A DNA stretch of 64,000 bases from Avibacterium volantium (GCF_900635775.1 NZ_LR134167.1:2166477-2230476); one strand, 5' to 3'; positions 38,083 to 50,867 are shown, counted from the first letter of the stretch. Notes: generated from the sequence alone by a model not told the origin. Translations and numbers: made by a program.

Positions 38083-38931
38083 TTAGTTAATAAAGCGGTC
38101 TGACTGATTTTTTAACGCTTCTCGCTGATTATTGACAATTTTCGCGCGACTATTTTGTGTTGATTTGTGATGCGGTTTAAATTCAAATAAGGCGTTATCG
38201 CGATACTTTTCCACCCACATTGCCGTTGCTCCGCATACTGCCACAGGAATAATCACCAAATTGATGATTGGCACAAAGGTACAAAAGGTAATTAAGCTGC
38301 CAAAGGTTAAACTTAGCGTGCGTGTTTCGCCCAATTCATTACGCATAATATGGAAAGGAATTTTGTGGTTATCAAAAGGGTAATCGCAATATTGGATCGC
38401 CATCATCCACGCAGTAAATAAAAAGGTCAGCACAGGCACGATAGACTGCCCTAATACAGGAATAAAACTTAGTAAAAACAAGGCGATAAGTTTTGGTAAG
38501 CTATACCATAATTTTTGCCATTCACGCCCTAACATTCGTGGAATATCTTTGATGAAATCCATTGTACTCATTTCAATGAGATTTTCGCCCGTGAGCATTT
38601 GCTCCACTTTTTCTGCGAGCAAGCCGTTGAAAGGGGCGGCAATAAAGCCTGAAAGGGTGGTAAAGGCAAAATAAAATAGGGTTAAAAGCATAAAAATAGA
38701 TAACACGAGTAAAATGCCACTTAACCACGCCAACCAATCGGGAACATAGCTAATCAAGCTATCAATTAGCCCACCAATATTACTCATAAATAGCCAAAAC
38801 AGCCCCGAAAGTAATAAAATATTGAGCAAAATTGGCATAATCACAAAACGTCTTAAGCCTTTTTGTGTAATCAAATGCCAGCCCATCACAAAATAGTGAA
38901 AACCTTGTTTAAGTTCCTTTGCTTGCAACAT
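38083..38931 (-). CDS. cysZ: Sulfate transporter CysZ
   Basis: 282 residues, inner-membrane protein (EI24/CysZ family) with hydrophobic stretches near 30-52, 65-100, 145-170 and 215-235. [20 protein letters not shown] at the start is typical. Provides sulfate for cysteine synthesis; lies next to cysK and divergent from zipA, as in E. coli. A Lys/Asn-rich tail makes it about 30 residues longer than the E. coli form. Confidence 0.92.
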   Translation of the reverse strand: MLQAKELKQGFHYFVMGWHLITQKGLRRFVIMPILLNILLLSGLFWLFMSNIGGLIDSLISYVPDWLAWLSGILLVLSIFMLLTLFYFAFTTLSGFIAAPFNGLLAEKVEQMLTGENLIEMSTMDFIKDIPRMLGREWQKLWYSLPKLIALFLLSFIPVLGQSIVPVLTFLFTAWMMAIQYCDYPFDNHKIPFHIMRNELGETRTLSLTFGSLITFCTFVPIINLVIIPVAVCGATAMWVEKYRDNALFEFKPHHKSTQNSRAKIVNNQREALKNQSDRFIN

Positions 38932-39092
38932 TACTTTTCCTAAAAAATCTATCTAATCAAATAAAAATGCGGTTTAGCATACAAAGTGCGGTGAAAAAAA
39001 TCAATTTTTGCATATCACCGAATTTGCAAAATATGGTAAGCTATCAACCAATTTGTGCCGCCCTTTGGTTTAAAGTTGGGAGAAGACAAGTA

Positions 39093-40094
39093 ATGGATTT
39101 GAATACTATTTTGATTATTTTAGGCGTCATCGCCTTGATCGCTTTAGTGGTTCACGGAATATGGTCGAACCGCCGTGAAAAATCGCAAATTTTTGAAAAT
39201 GGCAAAACATTTAGCAAAGATTATCGCGTTCGCCAACCACAAGAAAATCTTGATCAGCAGGTTCAAAATGGAAATGCCGCACAAGCTGTGCCAGAAAGCC
39301 TTCAGCCAGCTCAGCAGCATTTAGATTTTGGTGCGGAACAACATACATTTTCTACATCTTCTACGCCTCAAAGAGAAGAACCCCAAAATGTGGAGCAGGC
39401 GGTTAATCAAATTAAAATTAGTTTGCCAAATGAGCCAGAACCTATTCAAGCCAATGTTGAACCCGTTGTGAGTTATCAAACCCCGCAAAATTTGGCAACG
39501 GCAACTATCTCTGAAATTGAAGCGACAATTAACGCAGATGAAGGAATTCACGCAGAACACAAATTATCTGAAGTGTTAGCCAGTGCGCCAGAAACGCAGA
39601 TTCAAATTGAACGTGAACGCCCAACCGTAGAATTTGAAGAAGTGGCAGAAAGCACACCAGCTCAACAGGCAGAAGAACAGCAAACGAGCCAAGCCCAAGA
39701 CTTCTTGATGCTTTATGTGGTATCACCAGAAAATCGTGATTTTAACGGCGCTGATTTAGCCAGAGTGCTTGATGATCTTGGTTTTATTTTTGGTCATCAA
39801 CAAATTTACCACCGCCACTTGGATCTCAGCGTGGCAAGCCCTGTGTTGTTCAGTGCGGCGAATATTCAACAGCCTGGCACCTTTGATCCAAACAATATGG
39901 CAGATTTCTACACCGTAGGCATCGCATTATTTATGCAACTGCCGTCCCACGGTAACGATCTTGTTAATTTACGAATGATGATCCGTGCTGCCAAAACCCT
40001 TGCCGAAGAACTGGGTGGCTTTGTGCTAACGGATCAGCAAGAAATTTTTGATGAAAATGCGGAAAAAGCCTATTTGGCTAAAGTGAGTGCTTAA
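39093..40094 (+). CDS. zipA: Cell division protein ZipA
   Basis: Essential FtsZ membrane tether. 333 residues from ATG 39093 (MDLNTILIILGVIALIALVVHGIW, a reverse signal anchor). Then come a basic stretch, a long Gln/Pro/Glu-rich linker (about 50-200) and the C-terminal FtsZ-binding domain (about 205-330; DFLMLYVVSPENRDFNGADL). An upstream extension to 38919 lacks family sequence. Next to ligA, as in E. coli. Confidence 0.94.
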   Translation: MDLNTILIILGVIALIALVVHGIWSNRREKSQIFENGKTFSKDYRVRQPQENLDQQVQNGNAAQAVPESLQPAQQHLDFGAEQHTFSTSSTPQREEPQNVEQAVNQIKISLPNEPEPIQANVEPVVSYQTPQNLATATISEIEATINADEGIHAEHKLSEVLASAPETQIQIERERPTVEFEEVAESTPAQQAEEQQTSQAQDFLMLYVVSPENRDFNGADLARVLDDLGFIFGHQQIYHRHLDLSVASPVLFSAANIQQPGTFDPNNMADFYTVGIALFMQLPSHGNDLVNLRMMIRAAKTLAEELGGFVLTDQQEIFDENAEKAYLAKVSA

Positions 40095-40211
40095 AAAGAC
40101 AGAAAAAAGCACCGCACTTTCTTTTATCGCAACTGGCGGGCCACTGTGTCCGCCTTAATTATTTGCTCAATATCTAATATTCAGTAAAACAAAAGTGCGG
40201 TGATTTTTTAG

Positions 40212-42245
<2,034 letters not shown>

Positions 42246-42256
42246 TTATGCTGCAA

Positions 42257-42303
42257 ATAAAAGAGCGGTGAAAAATCTTGAAATTTTCCACCGCTCTTTT
42301 TAT
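42257..42303. terminator. Convergent ligA/hslU terminator with altered uptake-signal arms
   Basis: AAAAGAGCGGTG (42259-42270) and CACCGCTCTTTT (42289-42300) form a perfect 12-bp stem, with AAAAT/ATTTT pairing inside. Both arms carry the same AAGAGCGGT variant of the AAGTGCGGT uptake core. T run on plus and on minus. Confidence 0.9.
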
Positions 42304-42319
42304 TTATAACATCAATGTA

Positions 42320-43651
42320 TTACAGAATAAAACGACTTAAATCTTCGTTTTCTACCACTTCACCTAGGGCATCTGCAACGTAAGCGCCGTCAATGGTAAC
42401 TTGTTCACCGTTCATATCACTGGCATTGAAGGAAATTTTATCCATTAAACGCTCCATTACCGTATGCAAACGGCGCGCGCCAATGTTTTCAGTTTTCTCA
42501 TTGACACGGAAAGCGGCTTCGGCGATTTTCTTAATCGCATCTTGAGTAAAGGTAATATTCACGCCCTCCGTTGCCATTAAGGCTTTGTATTGTTCCGTTA
42601 AAGAGGCATTCGGCTCTGTGAGAATACGCTCAAAATCCCCAGCAGTTAATGCGGAAAGCTCCACACGAATTGGCAAACGCCCTTGTAATTCAGGGATTAA
42701 ATCAGACGGGCGAGCCACTTGGAATGCACCTGAGGCAATAAATAAAATATGATCGGTTTTCACCATTCCGTGTTTAGTGCTCACCGTTGAACCTTCCACT
42801 AATGGCAATAAATCACGCTGTACGCCCTCGCGTGAAACATCAGCACCACTGTATTCGCCTTTTTTACAGATTTTGTCAATCTCATCAATAAAGACAATGC
42901 CGTTTTGTTCTACTGCATCAATGGCTTTTTGTTTAAGTTCTTCAGGATTAATTAATTTCGCTGCTTCATCATCAACTAAGGCTTTGAACGCATCTTTAAT
43001 TTTCATTTTGCGGGTTTTGGTTTTGCCGCTCGAAAGATTTTGGAACATTGACTGCAACTGGCTCGTCATTTCTTCCATTCCCGGCGGTGCCATAATTTCC
43101 ACGCCCATTGATGGTGCAGCAACATCAATATCAATTTCGCGATCATCAAGCTGTCCTTCACGCAATTTTTTGCGGAACACTTGACGAGTGCTGCTATTGG
43201 TATCGTGATTTTCCACTTCACCCCATTGATTTTTCGCTGGTGGCAATAAGGCATCTAAAATGCGATCTTCCGCGGCTTCTTCTGCACGGAAACGATTTTT
43301 TTCGATTTCTGTTTGACGCACGAGTTTCATCGCACTGTCGGTGAGATCACGGATAATGGAATCCACTTCTTTCCCTACATAGCCCACTTCGGTAAATTTG
43401 GTGGCTTCCACTTTGATGAAAGGCGCATTGGCTAATTTCGCTAAACGGCGTGCAATTTCTGTTTTACCCACCCCTGTCGGCCCGATCATTAAGATATTTT
43501 TAGGGGTAACTTCGTGGCGTAATGGCTCTTGTAATTGCATTCTACGCCAGCGATTACGCAACGCAATCGCCACCGCTCTTTTGGCATCGGCTTGTCCGAT
43601 AATATGTTGATCTAATTCAGAAACAATTTCACGAGGTGTCATTTCAGACAT
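42320..43651 (-). CDS. hslU: ATP-dependent protease ATPase subunit HslU
   Basis: AAA+ unfoldase of the HslUV protease. 443 residues: Walker [10 protein letters not shown] near 60, an inserted intermediate domain (about 110-240), Walker [11 protein letters not shown] near 250, sensor region [21 protein letters not shown]-terminal EDLSRFIL tail that activates HslV. 47 bases after hslV. Confidence 0.97.
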   Translation of the reverse strand: MSEMTPREIVSELDQHIIGQADAKRAVAIALRNRWRRMQLQEPLRHEVTPKNILMIGPTGVGKTEIARRLAKLANAPFIKVEATKFTEVGYVGKEVDSIIRDLTDSAMKLVRQTEIEKNRFRAEEAAEDRILDALLPPAKNQWGEVENHDTNSSTRQVFRKKLREGQLDDREIDIDVAAPSMGVEIMAPPGMEEMTSQLQSMFQNLSSGKTKTRKMKIKDAFKALVDDEAAKLINPEELKQKAIDAVEQNGIVFIDEIDKICKKGEYSGADVSREGVQRDLLPLVEGSTVSTKHGMVKTDHILFIASGAFQVARPSDLIPELQGRLPIRVELSALTAGDFERILTEPNASLTEQYKALMATEGVNITFTQDAIKKIAEAAFRVNEKTENIGARRLHTVMERLMDKISFNASDMNGEQVTIDGAYVADALGEVVENEDLSRFIL

Positions 43652-43698
43652 AATGTAATCCTTTTGTGTAATCTATTTAACGCATTAAAGATAGAGAG

Positions 43699-44223
43699 TT
43701 AAGGCAATTCTTCAATGGTGAAATTTGTGTTGGTATAAACGCAAATATCCCCTGCAATTTTGAGCGATTTTTCTACAATTTCACGGGCTGAAAGATCGGT
43801 ATTTTGTACTAACGCACGTGCCGCAGACATTGCATAGTTGCCACCCGAACCAATGGCCAAAATTTGATCTTCTTCAGGCTGTACCACATCACCAATTCCG
43901 GTAATGATCAGACTTTCTTTCTCATCTGCCACAATCAACATCGCTTCAAGTTTACGCAATGCGCGGTCGGTACGCCAATCTTTAGCTAATTCCACCGCAC
44001 TTTTAAGCAAATGCCCTTGGTGCATTTCCAGCTTACGTTCAAATAATTCAAACAGAGTGAACGCATCTGCGGTGCCACCAGCAAAACCTGCCAACACTTT
44101 GTTGTTATATAAGCGGCGCACCTTGCGCGCGTTACCTTTCATTACTGTGTTGCCAAGGGAAACCTGACCGTCTCCGCCCACAACTACCTTGCCATTACGG
44201 CGTACACTTACGATCGTTGTCAT
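43699..44223 (-). CDS. hslV: ATP-dependent protease peptidase subunit HslV
   Basis: Proteasome-like threonine peptidase. 174 residues; [12 protein letters not shown] implies removal of Met1 to expose catalytic Thr2. [21 protein letters not shown] and [14 protein letters not shown] fit the family. First gene of the hslVU heat-shock operon. Confidence 0.97.
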   Translation of the reverse strand: MTTIVSVRRNGKVVVGGDGQVSLGNTVMKGNARKVRRLYNNKVLAGFAGGTADAFTLFELFERKLEMHQGHLLKSAVELAKDWRTDRALRKLEAMLIVADEKESLIITGIGDVVQPEEDQILAIGSGGNYAMSAARALVQNTDLSAREIVEKSLKIAGDICVYTNTNFTIEELP

Positions 44224-44260
44224 AGAAGTTCCTTTTATTTTGGATAAAAATTTATCAGAG

Positions 44261-44288
44261 ATATGGGGATAAAAAAGACAATTTCAAG
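44261..44288 (-). promoter_or_regulatory. Consensus sigma-32 promoter of hslVU
   Basis: On the minus strand CTTGAA (44283-44288), 14 bases, CCCCATAT (44261-44268): a perfect match to the sigma-32 consensus with optimal spacing. It ends 38 bases before the hslV ATG. Confidence 0.9.
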
Positions 44289-44387
44289 TAGAAATAAACA
44301 GATTATTTTTTGATAACCAAATTGCGCTAATCATTTAGAGTAGAAGCAGCGGAAAAATTGCCTTTTATGGCTTAATTTTACTCCAAA

Positions 44388-45254
44388 TTAGGCAAAAAAG
44401 ATGCCAGCAAGAAAAGCGATAAACACGCCCATTCCCACATAATTATTATTTAAAAAGGCTTTGAAGCAGTCTTCACGGCGGCGATGGCGAGTGAGTTTAC
44501 ATTGATAAACGAAAAGCAATGCCGTAAGCGCAAGTAAAATAAAATAACTATAATGCAAATGGGATTGGTAGCCGATGAGAACGAGCAATCCTAAGGCAAT
44601 AAATTGCAATAAGGCGATGATTTTATTGTCATATTGCGCAAACAAAATGGCGGTGGATTTCACCCCGATGCGCAAATCATCATCACGATCCACCATCGCA
44701 TATTGCGTATCATAAGCCACCGTCCAGGCTAAATTCGCCACAAACAGCAGCCAACATTCTAAGGGCAGTTGTTCAACTAACGCCCCATAAGCCATTGGGA
44801 TAGACCAACCAAAGGCTGCGCCTAAGAAAAATTGCGGAAGGTGGGTATAGCGTTTCATAAAGGGATAAATAAAGGCCAACAGCACCGCAATAAAAGACAA
44901 GCCAATGGCGTAATAATTCAGAAATAGCACCAAAATAAAGGCGCAGAATATCAGCCCTGCAAAAAGTAATTTAGCTTCCTTTTCGCTGACTTTTCCCGTT
45001 GCTAAAGGACGCTGTGAAGTGCGTTTCACTTTGCCGTCAATATGACGATCCGCATAATCATTAATCACGCAACCTGCTGCACGCATAATGATTACGCCGA
45101 GTACAAATACTATTAGCACCGAAATAGGCGGAAAATTTTTCTCTGCCAAAAACAATGCCCAAAGCGTTGGCCACAATAACAATAATGTGCCAATGGGTTT
45201 GTCAAAACGCATTAATTGCGCGTAAGCAGTGAGTTTTTCCGAAAGTTGAGGCAT
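44388..45254 (-). CDS. ubiA: 4-hydroxybenzoate octaprenyltransferase
   Basis: Membrane prenyltransferase that attaches the polyprenyl tail in ubiquinone synthesis. 288 residues, about nine membrane segments. The two Asp-rich motifs [10 protein letters not shown] (about 66-75) and [13 protein letters not shown] (about 183-195) bind the Mg-prenyl diphosphate. Divergent from glpE. Confidence 0.95.
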   Translation of the reverse strand: MPQLSEKLTAYAQLMRFDKPIGTLLLLWPTLWALFLAEKNFPPISVLIVFVLGVIIMRAAGCVINDYADRHIDGKVKRTSQRPLATGKVSEKEAKLLFAGLIFCAFILVLFLNYYAIGLSFIAVLLAFIYPFMKRYTHLPQFFLGAAFGWSIPMAYGALVEQLPLECWLLFVANLAWTVAYDTQYAMVDRDDDLRIGVKSTAILFAQYDNKIIALLQFIALGLLVLIGYQSHLHYSYFILLALTALLFVYQCKLTRHRRREDCFKAFLNNNYVGMGVFIAFLAGIFFA

Positions 45255-45381
45255 AGTCCTAAATCAGCTAAATCAAAAGTGCGGTTATTTTACTTGAAAA
45301 AATCGCAAAGGTCTTGAACAAATTGATCTATGTCAATAAGATAGCGCATTATTTCACGCATAAATAAAAATAAGGAAAAAA

Positions 45382-45717
45382 ATGACCGCACTTAGAGAAA
45401 TCACGCCACAGCAGGCTTGGCAAATGATGAACGAAGAAAATGCCACACTGGTGGACATTCGCGATTTCCCCCGCTTTACTCATAGCCACCCAAAGGGCGC
45501 GTTTCACTTGACCAACCAAAGCTATGGCGAATTTCAGCAAAAAGTGGATTATGATGATCCCATTATCGTCAGTTGCTACCACGGCATCAGCAGCCGCAAT
45601 GTTGGCGCATTTCTTATCGAGCAAGGCTACGATAATGTGTATAGTATGCAAGGCGGTTTTATGGGCTGGGAACAAGCAGACTTACCGCTCGAAGGCGAAG
45701 CGGTGAAAGAGAGCTAG
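45382..45717 (+). CDS. glpE: Thiosulfate sulfurtransferase GlpE
   Basis: Single-domain rhodanese, 111 residues. [20 protein letters not shown] and the active-site loop CYHGISSRN (Cys near 65) are present. Ribosome site AAGGAA. An uptake-signal core (ACCGCACTT) overlaps codons 2-5, so the N-terminus M-T-A-L is partly shaped by it. Confidence 0.92.
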   Translation: MTALREITPQQAWQMMNEENATLVDIRDFPRFTHSHPKGAFHLTNQSYGEFQQKVDYDDPIIVSCYHGISSRNVGAFLIEQGYDNVYSMQGGFMGWEQADLPLEGEAVKES

Positions 45718-45722
45718 ACAAA

Positions 45723-45752
45723 AAGTGCGGGTGAAAATTCACCCGCTTTTTT
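45723..45752 (+). terminator. glpE terminator
   Basis: GCGGGTGAA (45727-45735) / TTCACCCGC (45738-45746) with a 2-base inner loop, followed by T6. The left arm overlaps an altered uptake signal (AAGTGCGGG). Confidence 0.85.
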
Positions 45753-45792
45753 ATGGCTAAAAATACGGAAAAAAGCACCGCACTTTAAAATA

Positions 45793-45825
45793 AAAAAGGA
45801 TTGAACATCATGCTCAATCCTTTTC
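45793..45825 (-). terminator. brnQ terminator
   Basis: AAAAGGATTGA (45794-45804) / TCAATCCTTTT (45814-45824); T run (complement of the A6 at 45792-45797) on minus. 12 bases beyond the brnQ stop. Confidence 0.88.
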
Positions 45826-45836
45826 TTTGGAATAAA

Positions 45837-47168
45837 TTATTTTACTTTGCTTTCTTGAATAATCGATAAAATCCCTTGTCGTTTACGCCAGTGCAGTAAA
45901 TAGCCTGCCACCAAGCCCATCAAGGCGAAAGGCAACCATTCGATAGAATAAGGCTTAAGCGGAAGCTGTTCGAGAAAATCCATTTTGCCTGAACCCAACA
46001 CGGATAAAATCGACACCAAGGTTACCAAACCAATGGCTAAACGGTGAGCCAAGATCGGCATTGGCAAAAATAAATTAATTAACAGCAACAAAATGACCGT
46101 AATGGTAATGGGATATAAAATCATCAACACTGGCAAAGAAAGCCCGATCACTTCTTTTAGCCCTAAATTGGCGATCACAAAGCTGATCAAACAAAATAGG
46201 ATCGCATAAGTGCGGTAAGAAAATCGCGGAAATTGCTGATGAAAATAACTGCTAATCGAAGCACACAGCCCCACCGCCGTAGTTAAACAAGCCAGCGACA
46301 CAATGATATTCAGCACCAATCGCCCTAGCTCGCCAAAGGCCATTGCGGTAACGTGGTTTAAAATATAAGTGCCAAGATCCTGTTTATTTTGATGTAACTG
46401 CGCCAGCACATCAGGGGAAATGATCAAATGATTGCCCACCCACCCAAGGGAAATATAAATAAATGCCAAGGCAACCCCTGCGATCATTGCGGCAAAAATG
46501 GTTTGTTTTTGTAACGAAACCGCTTTTACTGCGCTGGATTTAATCGCCCCTAGCACCATTGTAGAAAAGGCGATGGAAGCCAATGCGTCCATCGTTAAAT
46601 AGCCATTAATCGCCCCATTGAAGAAATAAGTTTGGCTTGCCGCTGGCATTGGCAAAGGCGTTTTTCCCACCAACATTAGCCCTGCTTTGACCACCAACGC
46701 AATAATCGCCAGCAATAGCACAGGGGTGAGAATAGAGCCTATACGCTCTACCATTTTGGAGGGATTTAGGCTCAGCCATAAAGTAAGTGCGAAATAACCC
46801 AACGTGAACAACAGTTGGGAAAGGCTATCTGCTTCTTTAAGAAAAGGGATCATCACCATTTCATAAGACATCGCGCCTGTTCTTGGGCCAGCAAAAAAAG
46901 GCCCGACCGCAAGGGAAATCGACACCAAAAATAGTACAGAAAACCACGGGTGAATTTGGCGTAACGCGGCCATATAACCACCGCGGTAAAACGCGCCAAC
47001 AATAATGCCAAGCAGCGGCAAGCCCACGCCAGTTAGCACAAAGCCTGAGATAGACGGCAAAAATTCCGTGCCTGTTTCAAAGCCTAATTTAGGCGGAAAA
47101 ATCAAATTTCCCGCCCCAAAAAAAATGGCAAACAGCATAAAGCCAATAATAAAGGTATTTTTTGTCAT
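45837..47168 (-). CDS. brnQ: Branched-chain amino acid transport system II carrier protein
   Basis: Sodium- or proton-coupled leucine/isoleucine/valine importer. 443 residues, about twelve membrane segments. FIIGFMLFAIFFGAGNLIFP near the start and LAVGPFFAGPRTGAMSYE near residue 85 are family hallmarks. It starts 12 bases after the tex stop, so probably read through from tex. Confidence 0.93.
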   Translation of the reverse strand: MTKNTFIIGFMLFAIFFGAGNLIFPPKLGFETGTEFLPSISGFVLTGVGLPLLGIIVGAFYRGGYMAALRQIHPWFSVLFLVSISLAVGPFFAGPRTGAMSYEMVMIPFLKEADSLSQLLFTLGYFALTLWLSLNPSKMVERIGSILTPVLLLAIIALVVKAGLMLVGKTPLPMPAASQTYFFNGAINGYLTMDALASIAFSTMVLGAIKSSAVKAVSLQKQTIFAAMIAGVALAFIYISLGWVGNHLIISPDVLAQLHQNKQDLGTYILNHVTAMAFGELGRLVLNIIVSLACLTTAVGLCASISSYFHQQFPRFSYRTYAILFCLISFVIANLGLKEVIGLSLPVLMILYPITITVILLLLINLFLPMPILAHRLAIGLVTLVSILSVLGSGKMDFLEQLPLKPYSIEWLPFALMGLVAGYLLHWRKRQGILSIIQESKVK

Positions 47169-47180
47169 TCAACTTTTCCT

Positions 47181-49499
47181 TTATTTTTTCCAATTTTTCA
47201 ACGCATCGGCAAAGGCATTGCCCATTACGCTGTTATTTTGTGGCTTACGCGCTGCTTGTTCGTTACGCTGATTTTTCGCCGTCAAAGTGCGGTGATTTTT
47301 TTCGCCATTTTGTGATTTATCCACAGGCTGTTCGTCTAAACGCATTGTCAGCGCGATACGCTTACGCGCCACGTCCACTTCCAACACTTTGACTTTCACA
47401 ATATCCCCTGTTTTCACCACATCGTGCGGATCTTCCACAAATTTATTGGAAAGGGAAGAAATATGCACCAACCCATCCTGATGAACGCCAATATCCACAA
47501 ACGCGCCAAAGTTGGTTACGTTGGTTACCGTTCCCTCAAGGATCATTCCTGCTTTCAAATCACTGATTTCTTCCACGCCATCCATAAAGGTGGCAGTTTT
47601 AAATTCACCACGCGGATCGCGCCCCGGTTTTTCTAGCTCTTTGAAAATATCTTGCACCGTTGGCAAACCAAATTGCTCATCAATAAATTGTTTTGGATCG
47701 AGCTGACGAATGGCGCTGGCGTTACCCATTAAATCTTGGATAGATTGCTGCGTGGCTTGCAAGATTTTTTCCACCACTGGATAGGTTTCAGGGTGAACGC
47801 CTGACGCATCAAGGGGATTTTGCCCCGCAGAAATGCGCATAAAGCCCGCACATTGTTCAAAGGCTTTTGGCCCTAAACGGGACACTTTTTTCAGCTCTTC
47901 ACGGTTTTCAAAACGGCCATTTTCATCGCGAAATTGCACGATATTTTGCGCGAGCGTTTTGGTCATTCCTGCCACACGAGCCAATAATGGCACGGAGGCG
48001 GTGTTTAAATCCACGCCCACGGCGTTTACACAATCTTCCACCACCGCATCTAATTTGCGCGCTAATTGAGTTTGGTTCACATCGTGCTGATACTGCCCCA
48101 CACCAATGGCTTTTGGCTCAATTTTCACTAATTCCGCGAGCGGATCTTGCAAACGGCGCGCAATGGACACCGCACCACGCAAAGATACATCAAGCTGTGG
48201 AAATTCTTGTGCGGCTAATTCGGAAGCAGAATAAACAGACGCGCCCGCTTCGCTCACCACCACGGTTTGTGGTTTTTGCCCTGAGATTTGCTTTAATACG
48301 TCTTTGGCAAAGCGTTCCGTTTCTCTTGATGCCGTGCCATTTCCAATAGCGATCAGTTCCACATTATGGCGTTCGATTAATTGATAAAGGCTCGCCATTG
48401 CTGCAGCTGCTTGTCCTGTATGTGGATAAATCGTATCCGTAGCCAATAATTTTCCTGTATTATCCACAACGGCAACTTTCACACCTGTACGCAACCCCGG
48501 ATCTAACCCCATTGTGGTTTTAGCGCCTGCTGGGGCTGCCATTAAAAGTGCGGTAAGATTTCGCGCAAAAACATTGATGGCTTCTTCTTCCGCTTTTTCA
48601 CGCAGCTGGCTCATTAATTCCGTTTCCAAATGAAGCGAAATCTTAATTCGCCACGTCCAGCTAATCACCTGCTCACGCCATTTATCCGCGGGCTGTTGAT
48701 TGAAATGCACGCCCAAATGTTGGCGAATAATTTCTTCACAATAACTCTGACGCGCCCCTTCTTCCTGTTCTGGATTGGCATTTAAGCTCAACTGCAAAAT
48801 GCCCTCATTACGTCCACGGAACATTGCTAAAGCACGGTGCGAAGGCACATTATGCCAAAGCTCTTGGTGATCAAAATAATCTTGGAATTTTTCCCCTTCC
48901 TGCTCTTTACCGTCTAAAACTTTAGAAATTAACACCGCACTTTGTTGTAAGTACTGACGCACTTTCGCCAATAATTGCGCATCTTCCGCGAAGCGTTCCA
49001 TTAAAATATAACGCGCGCCGTCTAACACCGCTTTGCTATCGGCAAAGCCTTTTTCTGCATCAATATAAGCGTTTGCTGCACTTTCAGGATCTTGGTTTGG
49101 ATCATTCCAAAGGCTTTCCGCCAACGGCTCAAGCCCTGCTTCAATGGCGATTTGCCCTTTAGTACGGCGTTTCGGTTTGTACGGCAAATACAAATCTTCC
49201 AGCTCAGTTTTGCTTTGGGTTTGTTGGATTTGGTCGCGTAATTTCTCCGTCAATTTGCCTTGTTCTTCGATGGATTTCAAAATGGTTTGACGGCGATCTT
49301 CTAACTCGCGCAAATAAATCAAGCGGGTTTCAAAATGGCGTAATTGGGTGTCATCTAAGCCGCCCGTTACTTCTTTACGATAACGCGCAATAAAAGGAAT
49401 GGTGTTGCCTTCGTCCAATAATTGAATGGCAGCTAAAATCTGCTGCGGACGCACCGCAAGCTCTGCGGCAATAATTTGGGAAATTTGTTGATTTAGCAT
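47181..49499 (-). CDS. tex: Tex family transcription accessory / RNA-binding protein
   Basis: 772 residues: N-terminal helical Tex domain ([28 protein letters not shown]), YqgF-like RNase H-fold (about 325-430; [14 protein letters not shown]), helix-hairpin-helix segments (about 495-560; [13 protein letters not shown]) and a C-terminal S1 RNA-binding domain (about 650-720; [20 protein letters not shown]). Typical length 770-790. Confidence 0.95.
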   Translation of the reverse strand: MLNQQISQIIAAELAVRPQQILAAIQLLDEGNTIPFIARYRKEVTGGLDDTQLRHFETRLIYLRELEDRRQTILKSIEEQGKLTEKLRDQIQQTQSKTELEDLYLPYKPKRRTKGQIAIEAGLEPLAESLWNDPNQDPESAANAYIDAEKGFADSKAVLDGARYILMERFAEDAQLLAKVRQYLQQSAVLISKVLDGKEQEGEKFQDYFDHQELWHNVPSHRALAMFRGRNEGILQLSLNANPEQEEGARQSYCEEIIRQHLGVHFNQQPADKWREQVISWTWRIKISLHLETELMSQLREKAEEEAINVFARNLTALLMAAPAGAKTTMGLDPGLRTGVKVAVVDNTGKLLATDTIYPHTGQAAAAMASLYQLIERHNVELIAIGNGTASRETERFAKDVLKQISGQKPQTVVVSEAGASVYSASELAAQEFPQLDVSLRGAVSIARRLQDPLAELVKIEPKAIGVGQYQHDVNQTQLARKLDAVVEDCVNAVGVDLNTASVPLLARVAGMTKTLAQNIVQFRDENGRFENREELKKVSRLGPKAFEQCAGFMRISAGQNPLDASGVHPETYPVVEKILQATQQSIQDLMGNASAIRQLDPKQFIDEQFGLPTVQDIFKELEKPGRDPRGEFKTATFMDGVEEISDLKAGMILEGTVTNVTNFGAFVDIGVHQDGLVHISSLSNKFVEDPHDVVKTGDIVKVKVLEVDVARKRIALTMRLDEQPVDKSQNGEKNHRTLTAKNQRNEQAARKPQNNSVMGNAFADALKNWKK

Positions 49500-49609
49500 T
49501 GGCTCTTATTTTGATTAGTAAAACAATTAGTAAAAATTGCCATAGGATACTGGTTTTGCGGGCTTTGCTCAAATGTTTCTTTGCCACAAATTTAACCTAC
49601 AATTTTTTC

Positions 49610-49642
49610 TTGTTATTTTTTTTCTTTTGCACTACATTGTAG
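49610..49642 (+). promoter_or_regulatory. Promoter and operator of the toxin-antitoxin operon
   Basis: TTGTTA (49610-49615), 17 bases, TACATT (49633-49638). The -10 is embedded in the palindrome CTACA-T-TGTAG (49632-49642), and a further CTACAA lies at 49652-49657. This layout fits autorepression by the antitoxin-toxin complex. Confidence 0.6.
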
Positions 49643-49666
49643 AAACATCACTACAAGGAGTTCAAA

Positions 49667-49927
49667 ATGACGATTATGACCAGCCGAGAATTTAATCAAC
49701 ACCTCAATCAGGCACAAAAAGCGGCACAAATCGCACCTGTTATTGTAACTAATCGAGGTGAACCAACTTATGTGTTAATGAGCTATACCGATTATCAGAA
49801 AACGTTACGATCTCTTTCACCTCGTAATGCGTTAGAGGCATTAATGCCACAAGATGAAGCTGATATTGAATTAGAAATTCCCCCTCGTTCAACAAAGCAA
49901 CGTGCTCCCATTGAACTTGATGATTAG
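49667..49927 (+). CDS. Phd/YefM-family antitoxin
   Basis: 86 residues. The N-terminal DNA-binding Phd/YefM fold starts MTIMTSREFNQHLNQAQKAA, followed by PVIVTNRGEPTYVLMSYTDYQK, a strong family signature. The C-terminal 25 residues (EIPPRSTKQRAPIELDD) are the likely toxin-binding tail. Ribosome site AAGGAG. It lies 8 bases before the toxin gene. Confidence 0.9.
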   Translation: MTIMTSREFNQHLNQAQKAAQIAPVIVTNRGEPTYVLMSYTDYQKTLRSLSPRNALEALMPQDEADIELEIPPRSTKQRAPIELDD

Positions 49928-49935
49928 AGGACAAA

Positions 49936-50355
49936 ATGTATTTTATTGATACTAATGTATTAAGTGAAATTCGTAAAATTAAAAGCGGGAAAGCAAACCA
50001 AGGAGTCATTCGTTGGTTATCTGAAATTAATGAACAGCAAATTTATACGAATATTGTCGTAATGATGGAATTAGAACGTGGCATTTTAGCTAAAGAACGT
50101 AAAGATCCTTGGCAAGGAAAAATACTCCGTCAATGGTTTGAAAACACCATAAAAATAGGCTTTGCAAATCGTATTCTTCATCTTGATGCTAAAACAGCAC
50201 AGATCTGTGCAACATTACATATTCCCGATCACTGCCCCGAAAATGATGCTTGGATTGCTGCTAGTGCTATTCAATATGGTCTTACTCTTGTTACAAGAAA
50301 CACCGCTGATTTCTCACGTATAGGGATAAAATTATTCAATCCGTTTGATGAATAG
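49936..50355 (+). CDS. PIN-domain (VapC/FitB-like) toxin
   Basis: 139-residue predicted endoribonuclease that blocks translation by cutting RNA, probably tRNA. PIN acidic residues: D5 in FIDTNVLSE, Glu in MMELERGI (about 46), Asp in DAWIAASAIQYGL (about 104) and Asp in TRNTADFSRIGI (about 124). The FxDTNVLSEI start and the LVTRNTADF end are those of the FitB branch. Follows its antitoxin. Confidence 0.92.
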   Translation: MYFIDTNVLSEIRKIKSGKANQGVIRWLSEINEQQIYTNIVVMMELERGILAKERKDPWQGKILRQWFENTIKIGFANRILHLDAKTAQICATLHIPDHCPENDAWIAASAIQYGLTLVTRNTADFSRIGIKLFNPFDE

Positions 50356-50388
50356 TTTTTATAAATTCAAAAGTAAAGGTATAGCACA

Positions 50389-50865
50389 ATGTCAAAATCA
50401 AATTACATTACGCGTAGTGGCTGGAATACGCTGGATCAAGAATTGAAATTTTTATGGAAGGAAGAGCGACCTAAGGTTACGCAAGCGGTATCTGATGCGG
50501 CGGCATTAGGGGATCGCAGTGAAAATGCGGAATATATTTATGGTAAACGCCGTTTGCGTGAAATTGATCGCCGTGTCCGCTTTTTGACAAAACGTTTAGA
50601 AGTGTTGCAGATTGTGGATTATCACCCTAGACAGGAAGGGAAAATCTTTTTTGGTGCTTGGGTAAGCCTTGAAAATGAAAATGGCGAGGAAAATCAATAC
50701 CGTATCGTGGGCTGTGATGAGTTTGATCCCGCTAAAAATTGGATCTCCATTGACAGCCCTGTGGCGCGCGCCTTAATTGGGAAAGAAGTAGATGATGAAG
50801 TGAAAGTCCATACACCATCTGGCTTAGTGACGTTATTTGTGAATAAAATTTGGTACGAGAAATAG
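50389..50865 (+). CDS. greB: Transcription elongation factor GreB
   Basis: 158 residues: N-terminal coiled coil (about 8-75) with the tip motif GDRSENAEYIYGKRRLREID, whose acidic residues activate RNA polymerase transcript cleavage, and a C-terminal FKBP-like domain (RIVGCDEFD...SPVARALIGKEVDDEV). The YGKRR sequence marks GreB rather than GreA. Two bases from the convergent agaF stop. Confidence 0.95.
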   Translation: MSKSNYITRSGWNTLDQELKFLWKEERPKVTQAVSDAAALGDRSENAEYIYGKRRLREIDRRVRFLTKRLEVLQIVDYHPRQEGKIFFGAWVSLENENGEENQYRIVGCDEFDPAKNWISIDSPVARALIGKEVDDEVKVHTPSGLVTLFVNKIWYEK

Positions 50866-50867
50866 TC

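Noticed and set aside
38919-39092. N-terminal extension of zipA
   Set aside because: It would bury the N-terminal membrane anchor that ZipA needs at its extreme start, and the region contains promoter and uptake-signal DNA.
40092-40205. Terminator between zipA and ligA
   Set aside because: The two uptake-signal cores here are in opposite orientation but too far apart (about 80 bases) to form a plausible stem-loop.
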